15,654 nucleotides of DNA from Christensenella sp. UBA7102 (GCA_002492415.1 DKYK01000057.1:22276-37929), one strand, 5' to 3'; positions 1 through 6,663 are shown, counted from the first letter of the stretch. The notes: generated by a model not told the origin, from the sequence alone. Numbers and translations are program-made.

Positions 1-1
1 C

Positions 2-32
2 AAAAACCCGGCGCGGAATATCCGCGCCGGGT
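2..32 (-). terminator. Intrinsic terminator of the small membrane protein gene
   Basis: A 12-bp perfect GC-rich stem (6-17 with 21-32, ACCCGGCGCGGA on the plus strand) closes a 3-nt loop. Read on the minus strand it is followed at once by five T residues (2-6). It lies 8 bp past the stop codon at 41 and ends the minus-strand unit that starts near 1310. Confidence 0.9.
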
Positions 33-40
33 GTGGTTAT

Positions 41-442
41 TTACTCGGTTTCCGTCCTGCAGAGTGCTTCGATGACCCCGATGAGCAACCCTCCTGTCAG
101 CAAAGCGGACACGGGCAGCGTGCCCGCCATGTCCACGGCGGTGGCAATCACACCGAAGTAGAACGCCAAGCACAGCCAGGTCTGCACTGCGGCACCGACC
201 AGCCGCGCTGCGATCACCGCGCCCCGGGAAGCATGTAGGGAAATGGGCCGCTCACCTGCCCACAGCAAACCGAGCACTACAAAGGCAGCAAAGGTGACCA
301 GCATGGGCCCCTTCACGGCGAAGGTTTCCGCTTGAATCTGCCGCATCGCCTGCTTTACGACGGAGGCCAGGTAGGTGGCGGCGTGGCACAACAGCGTGTA
401 GAACAGGTAAAGTATAGTGCCGACGCGGGTGGGCTGTGTCAT
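41..442 (-). CDS. Small multi-pass membrane protein, holin-like in size, unknown function
   Basis: Predicted 133 aa. The ATG at 442 is chosen over an ATG 48 bases upstream because AAGGAGG sits about 8 bases before it. Hydrophobic stretches lie near residues 8-28, 46-63, 75-102 and 108-127, with a short acidic tail (RTETE), so it should be an integral membrane protein with three or four spans. I do not recognise a family motif. Its size and topology are compatible with a phage-type holin, but no lysin or other phage gene is visible, so that is only a possibility. It sits 31 bp after the stop of the broken secreted-protein gene (474-1219) and probably shares its promoter (1310-1338). A strong terminator follows. 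The two genes form an isolated transcription unit. Confidence 0.6.
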   Translation of the reverse strand: MTQPTRVGTILYLFYTLLCHAATYLASVVKQAMRQIQAETFAVKGPMLVTFAAFVVLGLLWAGERPISLHASRGAVIAARLVGAAVQTWLCLAFYFGVIATAVDMAGTLPVSALLTGGLLIGVIEALCRTETE

Positions 443-473
443 GGGCAATCCTCCTTCTCTACATTCAGGTGGA

Positions 474-1219
474 TTAAATATGGAACACATCTACAGAGAG
501 AGAACCAGACCAATGACTCCCTGTTTTATTTCGAATAATCGAGTAATCGTACCTCGCTCCTATCTGGCCGTTTTCAAATGTCAACCGAATCCCCGGGAAA
601 GTAGAGGAGGAGACGGTTCTCGTCCACGAACTCGATGAGGGGGGAGGGGATAGTCTTCAACATCACTGCGTGGATTGGACGGATATGCGGTGCCAAATAT
701 TCCCAAGGTATAACTCTGTGTAATTACTGACATTTGCGTGTCTTCAACAGAGTAGGTACCTGAAACAGATGTCATTCTACGATAGGTCTGTCCGTCGAGA
801 ACCTGATCCGTAAAGTTAATGGTTAAGGTAAACAGAACAGAGTAGGTGGAATCATATCCGCTGTTCGATCCGGAGCCATTGGCTTGCGCCGCGGCTTCTT
901 CACTCCAAATTTCATACGTTGTGCTTTCGTATGCGACTTCTCCTTCGTCAAGCGCATCGAGCAGCGAATAACCATCTGCAAATCGAGTTATTGTATACGT
1001 CTCAACCAGGTATGGAATAGCCTCGTTGTTGTCCTCCGAAATTTCCCTTACCTCCTTTGAAGTCAGCGTCCCTTTTTCCCTGATTCAGGAAACGCTCGTT
1101 TCATCTAAGGTTTCTGGGCAAACAGCAGGACCAGATCCTGTAAGGGCTTGTACCGGCGTAACCAGCGAAACCATGAAAAGACACAGTACCATCGATACTG
1201 CTGCTAACGTTTTCTTCAT
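474..1219 (-). pseudogene. Secreted protein gene broken by an in-frame stop and a frameshift
   Basis: The ATG at 1219 follows AGGCGG with 7-nt spacing and opens a clear signal peptide (MKKTLAAVSMVLCLFMVSL, then TPVQA). After 44 codons the frame hits TGA (1085-1087), but the same frame stays open to 581, with protein-like composition (for example YLVETYTITRFADGYSLLDA). Near the 3' end, a run of six C (plus-strand G at 639-644) separates this frame from a second open frame that runs on to TAA at 474-476 (GIRLTFENGQIGARYDYSII is in that part). One extra C would join the two into a protein of about 248 aa. There is no in-frame start soon after the TGA. No domain was recognised; the mature part looks beta-rich, with repeated aromatic and Thr/Ser residues. 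The stretch is visibly more AT-rich than the housekeeping genes after it, which suggests accessory DNA. Decay is the simplest reading. A tract-length error could explain the frameshift but not the TGA. Confidence 0.7.
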
Positions 1220-1309
1220 TGTGGTTCCGCCTATTCCTGTCGGTCCTTCGGCTATTCAATCCATCATTTTTAGAACATATCAACCGCTCACTTTCTATTT
1301 CTTAAAATT

Positions 1310-1338
1310 ATATTAACGTATATTACAAGGCTTGTCAA
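1310..1338 (-). promoter_or_regulatory. Sigma-A type promoter of the broken secreted-protein gene
   Basis: On the minus strand TTGACA (1333-1338) and TAATAT (1310-1315) are separated by exactly 17 bp in an AT-rich stretch. The predicted start of transcription gives a leader of about 85 nt before the ATG at 1219. The promoter is intact although its first gene is broken. Confidence 0.8.
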
Positions 1339-1370
1339 TAGTTTTTCCAATATTTTATTTTAGTAACCCA

Positions 1371-1413
1371 TTAAAATAAAGCACACGCACCGGAAAGAAA
1401 TCGGTGCGCGTGC
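1371..1413 (-). terminator. Intrinsic terminator after the UPF0473 gene
   Basis: A 12-bp stem with one G-U pair (1381-1392 with 1402-1413) closes a 9-nt loop. On the minus strand it is followed by TTTATTTTAA. It lies 15 bp after the stop at 1428. Confidence 0.88.
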
Positions 1414-1427
1414 CAGAATGCGTTGAA

Positions 1428-1721
1428 TTATTCCTCGTCGTCCTCGAACTCGACGGCCTCGAGGTACTTGGCGTAGAGCTCGTTGAGCAGCCTCTCGTCC
1501 TCGACGCCCTGGTAGACGTCCTCCTGGCCATCCTTGCCGGGGATAATTTCCAGGAAGATCAGCGCGTTTTCGTCCTCGTCCTCGCCGTAGTCCATGCCCT
1601 GGATGGGGATGAGGCACACGAACTCGCGGTTTTTGTGCATGACCGTGACCACGTGCTCAAACTGCACGTCATTGCCGTCCTCATCCGTGAGCACGACGAT
1701 GTTATCCATTTCTTCCGCCAT
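1428..1721 (-). CDS. yrzB: UPF0473 / DUF1292 protein (YrzB family)
   Basis: Predicted 97 aa, very acidic. It has the DUF1292 layout: an N-terminal IVVLTDEDGNDVQFEHV segment, a hydrophobic EFVCLIPIQG strand, and a C-terminal acidic helix ending EFEDDEE. The biochemical function of the family is not established. In Firmicutes the gene typically follows ireB and ruvX, as it does here. The ATG at 1721 lies 3 bp beyond the ruvX stop, with AAGGAGG inside the ruvX 3' end, so the two are probably translated from one message. Its own terminator follows at 1371-1413. Confidence 0.92.
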   Translation of the reverse strand: MAEEMDNIVVLTDEDGNDVQFEHVVTVMHKNREFVCLIPIQGMDYGEDEDENALIFLEIIPGKDGQEDVYQGVEDERLLNELYAKYLEAVEFEDDEE

Positions 1722-1724
1722 GGG

Positions 1725-2159
1725 TCATTCCTCCTTATCATAGCGCGCGGGGTTCTGCATATAGGTCTGCAGGATGAGCACCGCGGCGACCTTATCGACG
1801 TATGCCTTGTGATTCTTGCGCCGCAGACCGCCGTCCTGCAGCGCCAGATGCGCGCTGGCGCTGGTGAGGCGCTCGTCCACATAGCGGATGGGCAGACCGG
1901 TATGGGCGTGCAGCGCATCGCCAAAGGCGCGGGTGTCGCGCGCCTGCTGCCCTTCGGTGCCGTCCATGTTGCGGGGAAGGCCAAGCACGAAGGCCTCGGC
2001 CCGGCGTTCCGACGCGATCTGCGCGAGGTGCGTCAGGTCGTTCTCCAGGCCTCTGCGCGTCCAGGTCTCAATCGCCTGGGCGGTGATGCCCAGCGCGTCG
2101 CTTCCCGCAACGCCGATGCGTACGCTGCCCACGTCCAGCGCCACCACTGCCTTTGCCAT
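1725..2159 (-). CDS. ruvX: Putative pre-16S rRNA nuclease / Holliday junction resolvase-like protein
   Basis: Predicted 144 aa, the normal size for the YqgF/RuvX family with an RNase H-like fold. The ATG at 2159 is chosen because it starts the conserved core directly: MAKAVVALDVGSVRIGVAGS contains the first catalytic Asp in ALDVG. Further motifs are VLGLPRNMDGTEG, YVDERLTS with the catalytic Glu, and VDKVAAVLIL with the last catalytic Asp. E. coli YqgF takes part in 16S rRNA 5' end maturation; a role in recombination was proposed earlier. An intrinsic terminator (2172-2209) lies between ireB and this start, so its expression may depend on readthrough. It is followed almost without gap by the UPF0473 gene. 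Confidence 0.94.
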   Translation of the reverse strand: MAKAVVALDVGSVRIGVAGSDALGITAQAIETWTRRGLENDLTHLAQIASERRAEAFVLGLPRNMDGTEGQQARDTRAFGDALHAHTGLPIRYVDERLTSASAHLALQDGGLRRKNHKAYVDKVAAVLILQTYMQNPARYDKEE

Positions 2160-2171
2160 AGTTCTGTACCT

Positions 2172-2209
2172 AAAAAACGCGCGCGCCCAAGCCAAGGCCC
2201 GACGCGCGC
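2172..2209 (-). terminator. Intrinsic terminator or attenuator between ireB and ruvX
   Basis: On the minus strand, GCGCGCGTC (2201-2209) pairs with GGCGCGCGC (2179-2187), 9 bp with one G-U pair around a 13-nt loop, followed by GTTTTTT (T run 2172-2177). It sits inside what is usually a simple operon and ends only 12 bp before the ruvX start. Confidence 0.75.
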
Positions 2210-2229
2210 CCCTTTCGATGTGATGGGGA

Positions 2230-2490
2230 TTACTGCTCCTCTTCCAGCACGTAGGAGCGGACGAGCTCCTCCAGCAGCTCATCACGCTCGAGCTGGCGGA
2301 TGAGGTAGCGGGCGTTGCCGTAGCTGGTGATGTAGGTCGGGTCGCCGGAGAGCAGATACCCGACGATCTGATTGATGGGGTCGTACCCCTTTTGCTTGAG
2401 CGAATTGTAGACGCTCATCAGAATGTCGTGCGCGTTCATGGACACTGCGTTATCCAGCTTAAAGCGCATCGTATCGTTGAACTGATCCAT
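2230..2490 (-). CDS. ireB: IreB family regulatory phosphoprotein (UPF0297)
   Basis: Predicted 86 aa, nearly the whole family length. The ATG at 2490 follows AGGGAGGGG and gives the family N-terminus MDQFNDTMRF. Conserved segments are the YNSLKQKGYDPINQIVGYLL helix, the SGDPTYITSYGNARYLI segment, and a C-terminal LVRSYVLEE helix. In Enterococcus faecalis IreB is phosphorylated on N-terminal threonines by the PASTA kinase IreK and affects cephalosporin resistance; Thr7 here lies in the equivalent region. No kinase gene is in the window. It has its own promoter (2524-2552). In B. subtilis alaS lies directly upstream of the orthologue, but here there is only a short gap to the AI-2E permease. Confidence 0.94.
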   Translation of the reverse strand: MDQFNDTMRFKLDNAVSMNAHDILMSVYNSLKQKGYDPINQIVGYLLSGDPTYITSYGNARYLIRQLERDELLEELVRSYVLEEEQ

Positions 2491-2523
2491 GCCTCGTGCC
2501 CCTCCCTGTGTGGTATCAAAAAT

Positions 2524-2552
2524 ATTATACACTATCGGGGCGAGGAATTCAA
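2524..2552 (-). promoter_or_regulatory. Sigma-A type promoter for ireB-ruvX-yrzB
   Basis: On the minus strand TTGAAT (2547-2552) and a perfect TATAAT (2524-2529) are separated by 17 bp. The ireB start at 2490 is about 34 bp downstream of the -10 element. Confidence 0.8.
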
Positions 2553-2591
2553 ACCCTTTGTGCTGAAGTGTCTCATCATACGGTTCAACTG

Positions 2592-3620
2592 TCAGTTTTC
2601 CAGTCTCGCATCGCGCAGAGCGCGCAGGGCGGCGCGAAGGGAGACGGCCGCGGGCACAGCGTAGAACATGCCGGGAAGGCCGGCAATCCAGCCGCCCGCG
2701 ATCAGAGAAAGCACGACGAGCGCCGGGTGGAGACTGGCCATATCCCCGATAACGCGGGGCGAGACAAACAGGCCCTCAATTTGCTGAGCGGCAAACACCA
2801 CGAACACGCCGCCCAGCACTGCGGGCAGGCCGCGGCTCGCGCAGAACACGACGATGGGGATTGCGCCCAGCCAGGGGCCGAAGTAGGGGATGAGGTTGCA
2901 CAGCATCATGGTGACGCCCAGGGCCAGCCAGGAAGGAATGCCGATCAGCAGCAGACCAAGGCCCGTGAGCGTGCCGGTGACAAAGGACACCATCAGCTGA
3001 CCCATGACGTAGGCGCCCACCGCATCGCGCACGGAAAGACCCACGCGCAGCACGCTGCGGCGTGCAGAGCTTGGAATGAGCCGGGTGAGGAAAGCGAACA
3101 GCCGACGCTTGTCCCGCAGCATATAGAAGGCGAGTACAGGGGCGAACACCAGGTAGCCCAGGCTGCTCACGCCGCGCGCAAAGGTGACGAGGCGATCCAT
3201 CAGAAACTGTGCGCCGGCATCCAACAAGCGCGCAGCCTGCGCGCGCAGCACGCTGACCGCCTCATCGGGCAGGCCCGCGCGGCCCAGCGCCGCGGTCATG
3301 TGCGTCAGCTGCTCGCCAAATGACTCCACCAGCTGTGGAGCTGCCTTTGCAAGCGCTGTGAGTTGCCGGATCAAAACCGGGACACCACAGAAGAGGAAAA
3401 CAGCCAGCGCAAGAGCGGCCGAGACAAAGGCCAGGGCAGCGCAAGGGCCTTCCCCCAGGCGCGTGCGCCTGCGGAAAAATCGCGCCAGCGGATCCAGCAG
3501 ATAGGCCAGCGTGCCTGACACAAGCAAAAGCAGGGCAATGCGCCCCAGTACCTTCCGAAGAAGCACCGCAAGCGCAATGCCCGCAAGCAACAGCAATGCC
3601 CTTTTCCATCGCGTGACCAT
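2592..3620 (-). CDS. AI-2E family transporter (PF01594 permease)
   Basis: Predicted 342 aa membrane protein with the family layout: an N-terminal pair of hydrophobic segments (about 8-45), a third around 60-85, a long amphipathic region near 90-145, then several closely spaced spans to residue 320. Typical segments are LVFAPVLAFYMLRDKRRLF, AVGAYVMGQLMVSFVTG and CNLIPYFGPWLGAIPIVV. The family was named from E. coli TqsA, linked to autoinducer-2 export; other members act as sodium/proton antiporters, so the substrate cannot be assigned. The ATG at 3620 touches the stop codon of the 60-aa gene upstream, suggesting coupling. The B. subtilis neighbourhood equivalent is YrrI. No clear terminator follows. 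Confidence 0.9.
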   Translation of the reverse strand: MVTRWKRALLLLAGIALAVLLRKVLGRIALLLLVSGTLAYLLDPLARFFRRRTRLGEGPCAALAFVSAALALAVFLFCGVPVLIRQLTALAKAAPQLVESFGEQLTHMTAALGRAGLPDEAVSVLRAQAARLLDAGAQFLMDRLVTFARGVSSLGYLVFAPVLAFYMLRDKRRLFAFLTRLIPSSARRSVLRVGLSVRDAVGAYVMGQLMVSFVTGTLTGLGLLLIGIPSWLALGVTMMLCNLIPYFGPWLGAIPIVVFCASRGLPAVLGGVFVVFAAQQIEGLFVSPRVIGDMASLHPALVVLSLIAGGWIAGLPGMFYAVPAAVSLRAALRALRDARLEN

Positions 3621-3803
3621 CTACATCCTTTTTTCCAGCATGGGCGCGACCTTTTTCATCGCGCGCTTGCCGCGTTTGACTGCGCGCTTGGCCATGCAGC
3701 GCCCCTGCGGGCAAGCCAGTACCGCCGCGCTGACTGCAGCCGCGCCCGCGACCATGCCCATGACCATGCCAACCCCCAGATAGGACTTTCTCAACAGAAA
3801 CAT
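3621..3803 (-). CDS. Small membrane protein with a basic C-terminal tail, hypothetical
   Basis: Predicted 60 aa. One hydrophobic Gly/Ala/Met-rich segment covers about residues 8-30 (YLGVGMVMGMVAGAAAVSAA); a Cys pair (CPQGRC) follows, and then a strongly basic tail (MAKRAVKRGKRAMKKVAPML). A single-span protein with its tail on the cytoplasmic side is likely. An AAGGAGG motif lies upstream with a longish spacing of about 12 nt to the ATG. The stop codon abuts the start of the AI-2E transporter, which supports a real, coupled gene. No family is recognised beyond a general likeness to small YtxH-like membrane proteins. Confidence 0.7.
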   Translation of the reverse strand: MFLLRKSYLGVGMVMGMVAGAAAVSAAVLACPQGRCMAKRAVKRGKRAMKKVAPMLEKRM

Positions 3804-3849
3804 ACCCTCATTCCGCCTCCTTTGCGTGTCGAACGGGAAAAACCATCCA

Positions 3850-4329
3850 TCAGGAGCAGGCCGGAGGGGATGGATCCTCCCCGGCTTCCTCCGTCACGGC
3901 CACCACGCCGTCGGGCCGCATCGTGAAATCCCGCACCCGAATGCGCCCGCGGGAGAAGTCATCCACAATGCCGCGTGAGACTTCCAGCGCGAGCACGCGG
4001 CCGCTGCTCTCCTCAATAAATGCGTCCGTCACCCAGCCCAGGCGCTCACCCGACGTGTCCAGCACGGACAGGCCGATGACGTCCTCCTGGCGGCGAATGG
4101 CCGCGGGGAGCTTTTCCACTGAGCGCACCGTCACCGTCACTTCGCCCCATAAGGCGATATTGCCGAATGAGACGAAGCGCTTTTTGTGAAACAGTCCGCG
4201 CAGCCGCAGCAGCAGGCCCTGTGCGTCCTGCCCGTCGGCGCTCAGGCAGACCCGCTCGACGAACCCCAGACGCCGCCCCGTCCTTTCCGTGACGGCGTTC
4301 AGGCCCGCAATCTTCGATATGCGTTTCAT
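3850..4329 (-). CDS. PRC-barrel domain protein (YrrD-like)
   Basis: Predicted 159 aa. The ATG at 4329 is chosen over ATGs further upstream because AAGGGAG is well spaced before it and because the product then begins at the first barrel (MKRISKIAGLNAVTERTGRR). Two PRC-barrel-like halves are visible, about residues 4-65 and 83-145. The second has the typical IGLSVLDTSGERLGWVTDA and GRVLALEVSRG strands. There is no signal peptide. PRC barrels are small beta domains used in RNA processing (RimM), photosynthetic reaction centres and sporulation proteins (YlmC/YmxH); the role here is unknown. The position, after the Fe-S genes and before the AI-2E permease, matches B. subtilis yrrD. Confidence 0.85.
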   Translation of the reverse strand: MKRISKIAGLNAVTERTGRRLGFVERVCLSADGQDAQGLLLRLRGLFHKKRFVSFGNIALWGEVTVTVRSVEKLPAAIRRQEDVIGLSVLDTSGERLGWVTDAFIEESSGRVLALEVSRGIVDDFSRGRIRVRDFTMRPDGVVAVTEEAGEDPSPPACS

Positions 4330-4374
4330 GCACATCTCCCTTTTGCAAACAGTGCGTTTTTCACTGAACATAAA

Positions 4375-4418
4375 TTGCCCCGCTTTCGGGCAGCTCATGC
4401 AGCCAGAAAACGGGGCAA
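4375..4418 (-). terminator. Probable terminator after iscU
   Basis: A 13-bp stem with one G-U pair (4375-4387 with 4406-4418; GCCCCG/CGGGGC core) encloses an 18-nt loop 30 bp after the iscU stop. On the minus strand only a weak AATTTAT follows, so termination may be partial and transcripts may continue into the PRC-barrel gene. Confidence 0.6.
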
Positions 4419-4448
4419 CGTCCATTTTTATAAAATTCAGGGAAACAC

Positions 4449-4868
4449 TCAGTCCTCGTCGTGCTCGACGTCAGGCTTGGTGAAGCCCTCGGGCAGCGGG
4501 ATGTTGTTTTTGTTGAAGTAGTCCTCCAGCGCTTCCTTAAGCGCCTGCTCCGCCAGCAGCGAGCAGTGCATTTTGACGGCGGGCAGGCCGTCCAGCGCTT
4601 CGGCGACGGCCTTGTTGGTCAGCTTGAGCGCGTCCTCGATGGATTTTCCCTTGACCATCTCAGTGGCCATGGAGGAGGTGGCAATGGCCGCCCCGCAGCC
4701 GAAGGTTTTGAATTTGACGTCCGTGATGATGCCGTCGTCGATCTTGAGGAAGATGCGCATGATGTCGCCACACTTGGGATTGCCTACGGTGCCCACGCCA
4801 TCCGCATTCTCAATCTCGCCCACGTTGCGCGGGTTGGTGAAGTGATCCATTACCTTCTCAGAATACAT
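4449..4868 (-). CDS. iscU: Iron-sulfur cluster assembly scaffold protein
   Basis: Predicted 139 aa IscU/NifU-N type scaffold, on which sulfur from the desulfurase and iron are assembled into clusters in the cytoplasm. All cluster ligands are visible: Cys33 and Asp35 in GNPKCGD, Cys58 in FKTFGCGAAIATSS, and His101-Cys102 in KMHCSLLAEQ. It is the clostridial NifU-like single-domain form with an acidic C-terminus (EHDED). The ATG at 4868 follows AAGGAGA. It lies 39 bp after iscS and is the last gene of the iscRSU unit. In many Firmicutes mnmA (tRNA 2-thiouridylase) comes next; here a terminator-like hairpin and the PRC-barrel gene follow instead. Confidence 0.95.
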   Translation of the reverse strand: MYSEKVMDHFTNPRNVGEIENADGVGTVGNPKCGDIMRIFLKIDDGIITDVKFKTFGCGAAIATSSMATEMVKGKSIEDALKLTNKAVAEALDGLPAVKMHCSLLAEQALKEALEDYFNKNNIPLPEGFTKPDVEHDED

Positions 4869-4907
4869 AAGTCTATCTCCTTGCCTGTTTCGTGCGTCTG
4901 ATTGCGT

Positions 4908-6086
4908 TTATTGCTTATTGGAAACATAGTCGGCGTACAGCGGGGACATGGAGCGCAGGCGCTCGACGATCTTGGGCAGCTGCTCGAGCACATAGTCGAC
5001 ATCCTGCTCGGTGTTGTCGCGGCCCAGCGTCAGGCGCAGGGAACCGTGCGCGATCTCATGCGGCAGGCCAATGGCCAGCAGCACGTGCGAGGGATCCAGG
5101 CTACCCGAGGTGCAGGCTGATCCGGAAGAACCCGCTATGCCCACCATATCCAGCGACAGCAGCAGCGATTCGCCCTCGATGAAGCGGATGGAGATGTTTA
5201 CATTGCCGGGTAGGCGGCGGGTCGGATGGCCGTTGAGGCGGGAATCGGGGATCTTTTCCAAGACGCCCTGGATGAGGCGGTCGCGCAGCGCGGTCAGGCG
5301 AACGTTCTCCGCCTCCTGCTCCGCGGTGATCAGCTCGATGGCCTTGCCCATGCCCACGATGGCGGGCAGATTCTCGGTGCCGGCCCTGCGGCTGCGCTCC
5401 TGTGCGCCGCCCTCGATGAGATTCTCCAGGCGCACGCCGGTGCGGACGTACAGCGCGCCCACGCCTTTGGGCGCGTAGAATTTATGACCCGACATGGACA
5501 GCATGTCCACATTCATGGCCTTTACATCCACCGGCACATGGCCGATGGCCTGCACCGCATCGGTGTGGAAGAGCACGCCGTGCTTTTTGCACACCGCGCC
5601 GATCTCGGCGATGGGTTCAATGGTGCCGATCTCGTTATTGGCCATCATGATGGAGACGAGGATGGTCTGCGGCGTGATGGCGGCCTCCACCTGCTCGGGC
5701 GTGACCAGGCCGTATTCATCCACAGGCAGGTAGGTCACGACGAAACCCTCTTTTTCCAGCGCCTTGCAGGTGTGCAGGATGGCATGGTGCTCGATGGCGG
5801 TGGTGATGATGTGGTTGCCCTTTGCACGCAGCTGATGCGCGGCGCCCTTGAGCGCCCAGTTGTCGGACTCAGAGCCGCCGGCGGTGAAGAAGATCTCTTC
5901 CTTCTTGGCGCCGATGGCGGCGGCCACCTGGGTACGCGCCTTTTCCAGCGCTTTCTTGGCTTCGCGGCCAAACGCGTGTACGGAGCTTGCGTTGCCGTAT
6001 GTTTCGGTCATGATGGGCATGACCTCTGCCGCAACCTCCGGGCGCACGCGCGTGGTTGCCGCATTGTCCAGATAGATTCTCTCCAT
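4908..6086 (-). CDS. iscS: Cysteine desulfurase, IscS/NifS type
   Basis: Predicted 392 aa PLP enzyme that takes sulfur from L-cysteine, giving alanine, for cluster assembly on IscU and other thiolation. The ATG at 6086 gives MERIYLDNAATT, the usual start; the frame extends further upstream, but those residues are not family-like. Visible catalytic features are AIEHHAI near residue 100 (His stacking on PLP), FHTDAVQAIG with Asp176, SGHKFYAPKGVG with the Schiff-base Lys202, and the sulfur-accepting Cys325 in SSGSACTSGSLDPSHVL. GGSESDN and RAGTEN are also conserved. It starts 31 bp after the iscR stop and precedes iscU by 39 bp. Confidence 0.96.
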   Translation of the reverse strand: MERIYLDNAATTRVRPEVAAEVMPIMTETYGNASSVHAFGREAKKALEKARTQVAAAIGAKKEEIFFTAGGSESDNWALKGAAHQLRAKGNHIITTAIEHHAILHTCKALEKEGFVVTYLPVDEYGLVTPEQVEAAITPQTILVSIMMANNEIGTIEPIAEIGAVCKKHGVLFHTDAVQAIGHVPVDVKAMNVDMLSMSGHKFYAPKGVGALYVRTGVRLENLIEGGAQERSRRAGTENLPAIVGMGKAIELITAEQEAENVRLTALRDRLIQGVLEKIPDSRLNGHPTRRLPGNVNISIRFIEGESLLLSLDMVGIAGSSGSACTSGSLDPSHVLLAIGLPHEIAHGSLRLTLGRDNTEQDVDYVLEQLPKIVERLRSMSPLYADYVSNKQ

Positions 6087-6117
6087 AAATCTCTTCCTCC
6101 GGCCGCTGAGCGGCCTG

Positions 6118-6567
6118 TCATATTTTTTTAGCGGTTCCTTCGTGACAGCGGCTGTCCGCGCAGTTTGCGCAGACATCATTGAGCATATCCTGCAGGGAGA
6201 TGCTGTCCATCAGCTCGTTGACGCCTCGATGGATGCGCAGCCACAGCGCGTGCATCGCGCAGCCCTCGGAGTTGGCGCAGGGCTCGGTGATGCAGTCCGT
6301 AGCGGCAAGAGGACCTTCCACGGCCCGCAGGATCGCGCCCACGGAAATGTCCTTGGGTTCGCGCGCCAGCGTGTAGCCGCCCTGTGCGCCCCGAATGGAC
6401 AGCACCAGTCCCGCCTTGCGCAGCGGCGCGATGAGCTGCTCCAGATACGCCTCGGGAATGGACTGCCGCTCCGCGATGCACTTGACCGACTGCGGCGCCT
6501 GTCCGTAGACGCACGCCAGGTCGTACATCGCCCGCACGCCGTACCTGCCCTTGGTGGACAATTTCAC
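6118..6567 (-). CDS. iscR: Rrf2 family Fe-S cluster regulator IscR
   Basis: Predicted 149 aa from a GTG at 6567, chosen because it gives the family start (M)KLSTKGRYGVRAMYDLA and has AAGGGAG upstream; an ATG at 6600 has no good ribosome site. The winged-helix DNA-binding part covers about residues 1-80, with the family signature LIAPLRKAGLVLSIRGAQGG. The cluster-binding cysteines are Cys92, Cys97 and Cys103, close to E. coli IscR 92/98/104 but with one residue less in the first gap. A second Cys group near the C-terminus (Cys133, Cys136, Cys141 in VCANCADSRC) is unusual. It heads the iscRSU unit and probably senses cluster status and represses its own promoter at 6635-6663. Confidence 0.93.
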   Translation of the reverse strand: MKLSTKGRYGVRAMYDLACVYGQAPQSVKCIAERQSIPEAYLEQLIAPLRKAGLVLSIRGAQGGYTLAREPKDISVGAILRAVEGPLAATDCITEPCANSEGCAMHALWLRIHRGVNELMDSISLQDMLNDVCANCADSRCHEGTAKKI

Positions 6568-6601
6568 GATTCCGATGCTCCCTTCCGGCTGTTCGATCAT
6601 T

Positions 6602-6620
6602 CCCGACAAAAATAATCGGG
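6602..6620 (-). promoter_or_regulatory. Inverted repeat in the iscR leader, candidate IscR operator
   Basis: CCCGA (minus strand) at 6616-6620 is mirrored by TCGGG at 6602-6606 around a 9-nt AT-rich centre. It lies just downstream of the -10 element of the isc promoter, where a bound repressor would block transcription. This assignment to IscR is inferred from position. Confidence 0.55.
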
Positions 6621-6634
6621 TTTTTCCGTTGACT

Positions 6635-6663
6635 ATATTATCACCACCGCAGGCGGCTGTCAA
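6635..6663 (-). promoter_or_regulatory. Sigma-A type promoter of iscRSU
   Basis: On the minus strand TTGACA (6658-6663) and TAATAT (6635-6640) are 17 bp apart. The leader to the GTG at 6567 is about 60 nt and contains the inverted repeat at 6602-6620. Confidence 0.85.

Noticed and set aside
1085..1087. Selenocysteine or recoded TGA in the secreted protein
   Set aside because: Several clear genes in the window end in TGA, no SECIS-like hairpin was evident just after it, and a second lesion lies downstream; decay is simpler.
1404..2303. 299-codon plus-strand frame opposite yrzB and ruvX
   Set aside because: It lies antisense to two recognised genes and crosses a terminator; no ribosome site or domain.
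2496..3323. 275-codon plus-strand frame opposite the AI-2E permease
   Set aside because: Antisense shadow rich in Ala, His, Gln and Arg, with no recognisable domain.
5226..6131. Long open frame (301 codons) on the plus strand opposite iscS
   Set aside because: It mirrors a highly conserved cysteine desulfurase; its His/Gly/Asp-rich composition is typical of an antisense frame in GC-rich DNA.
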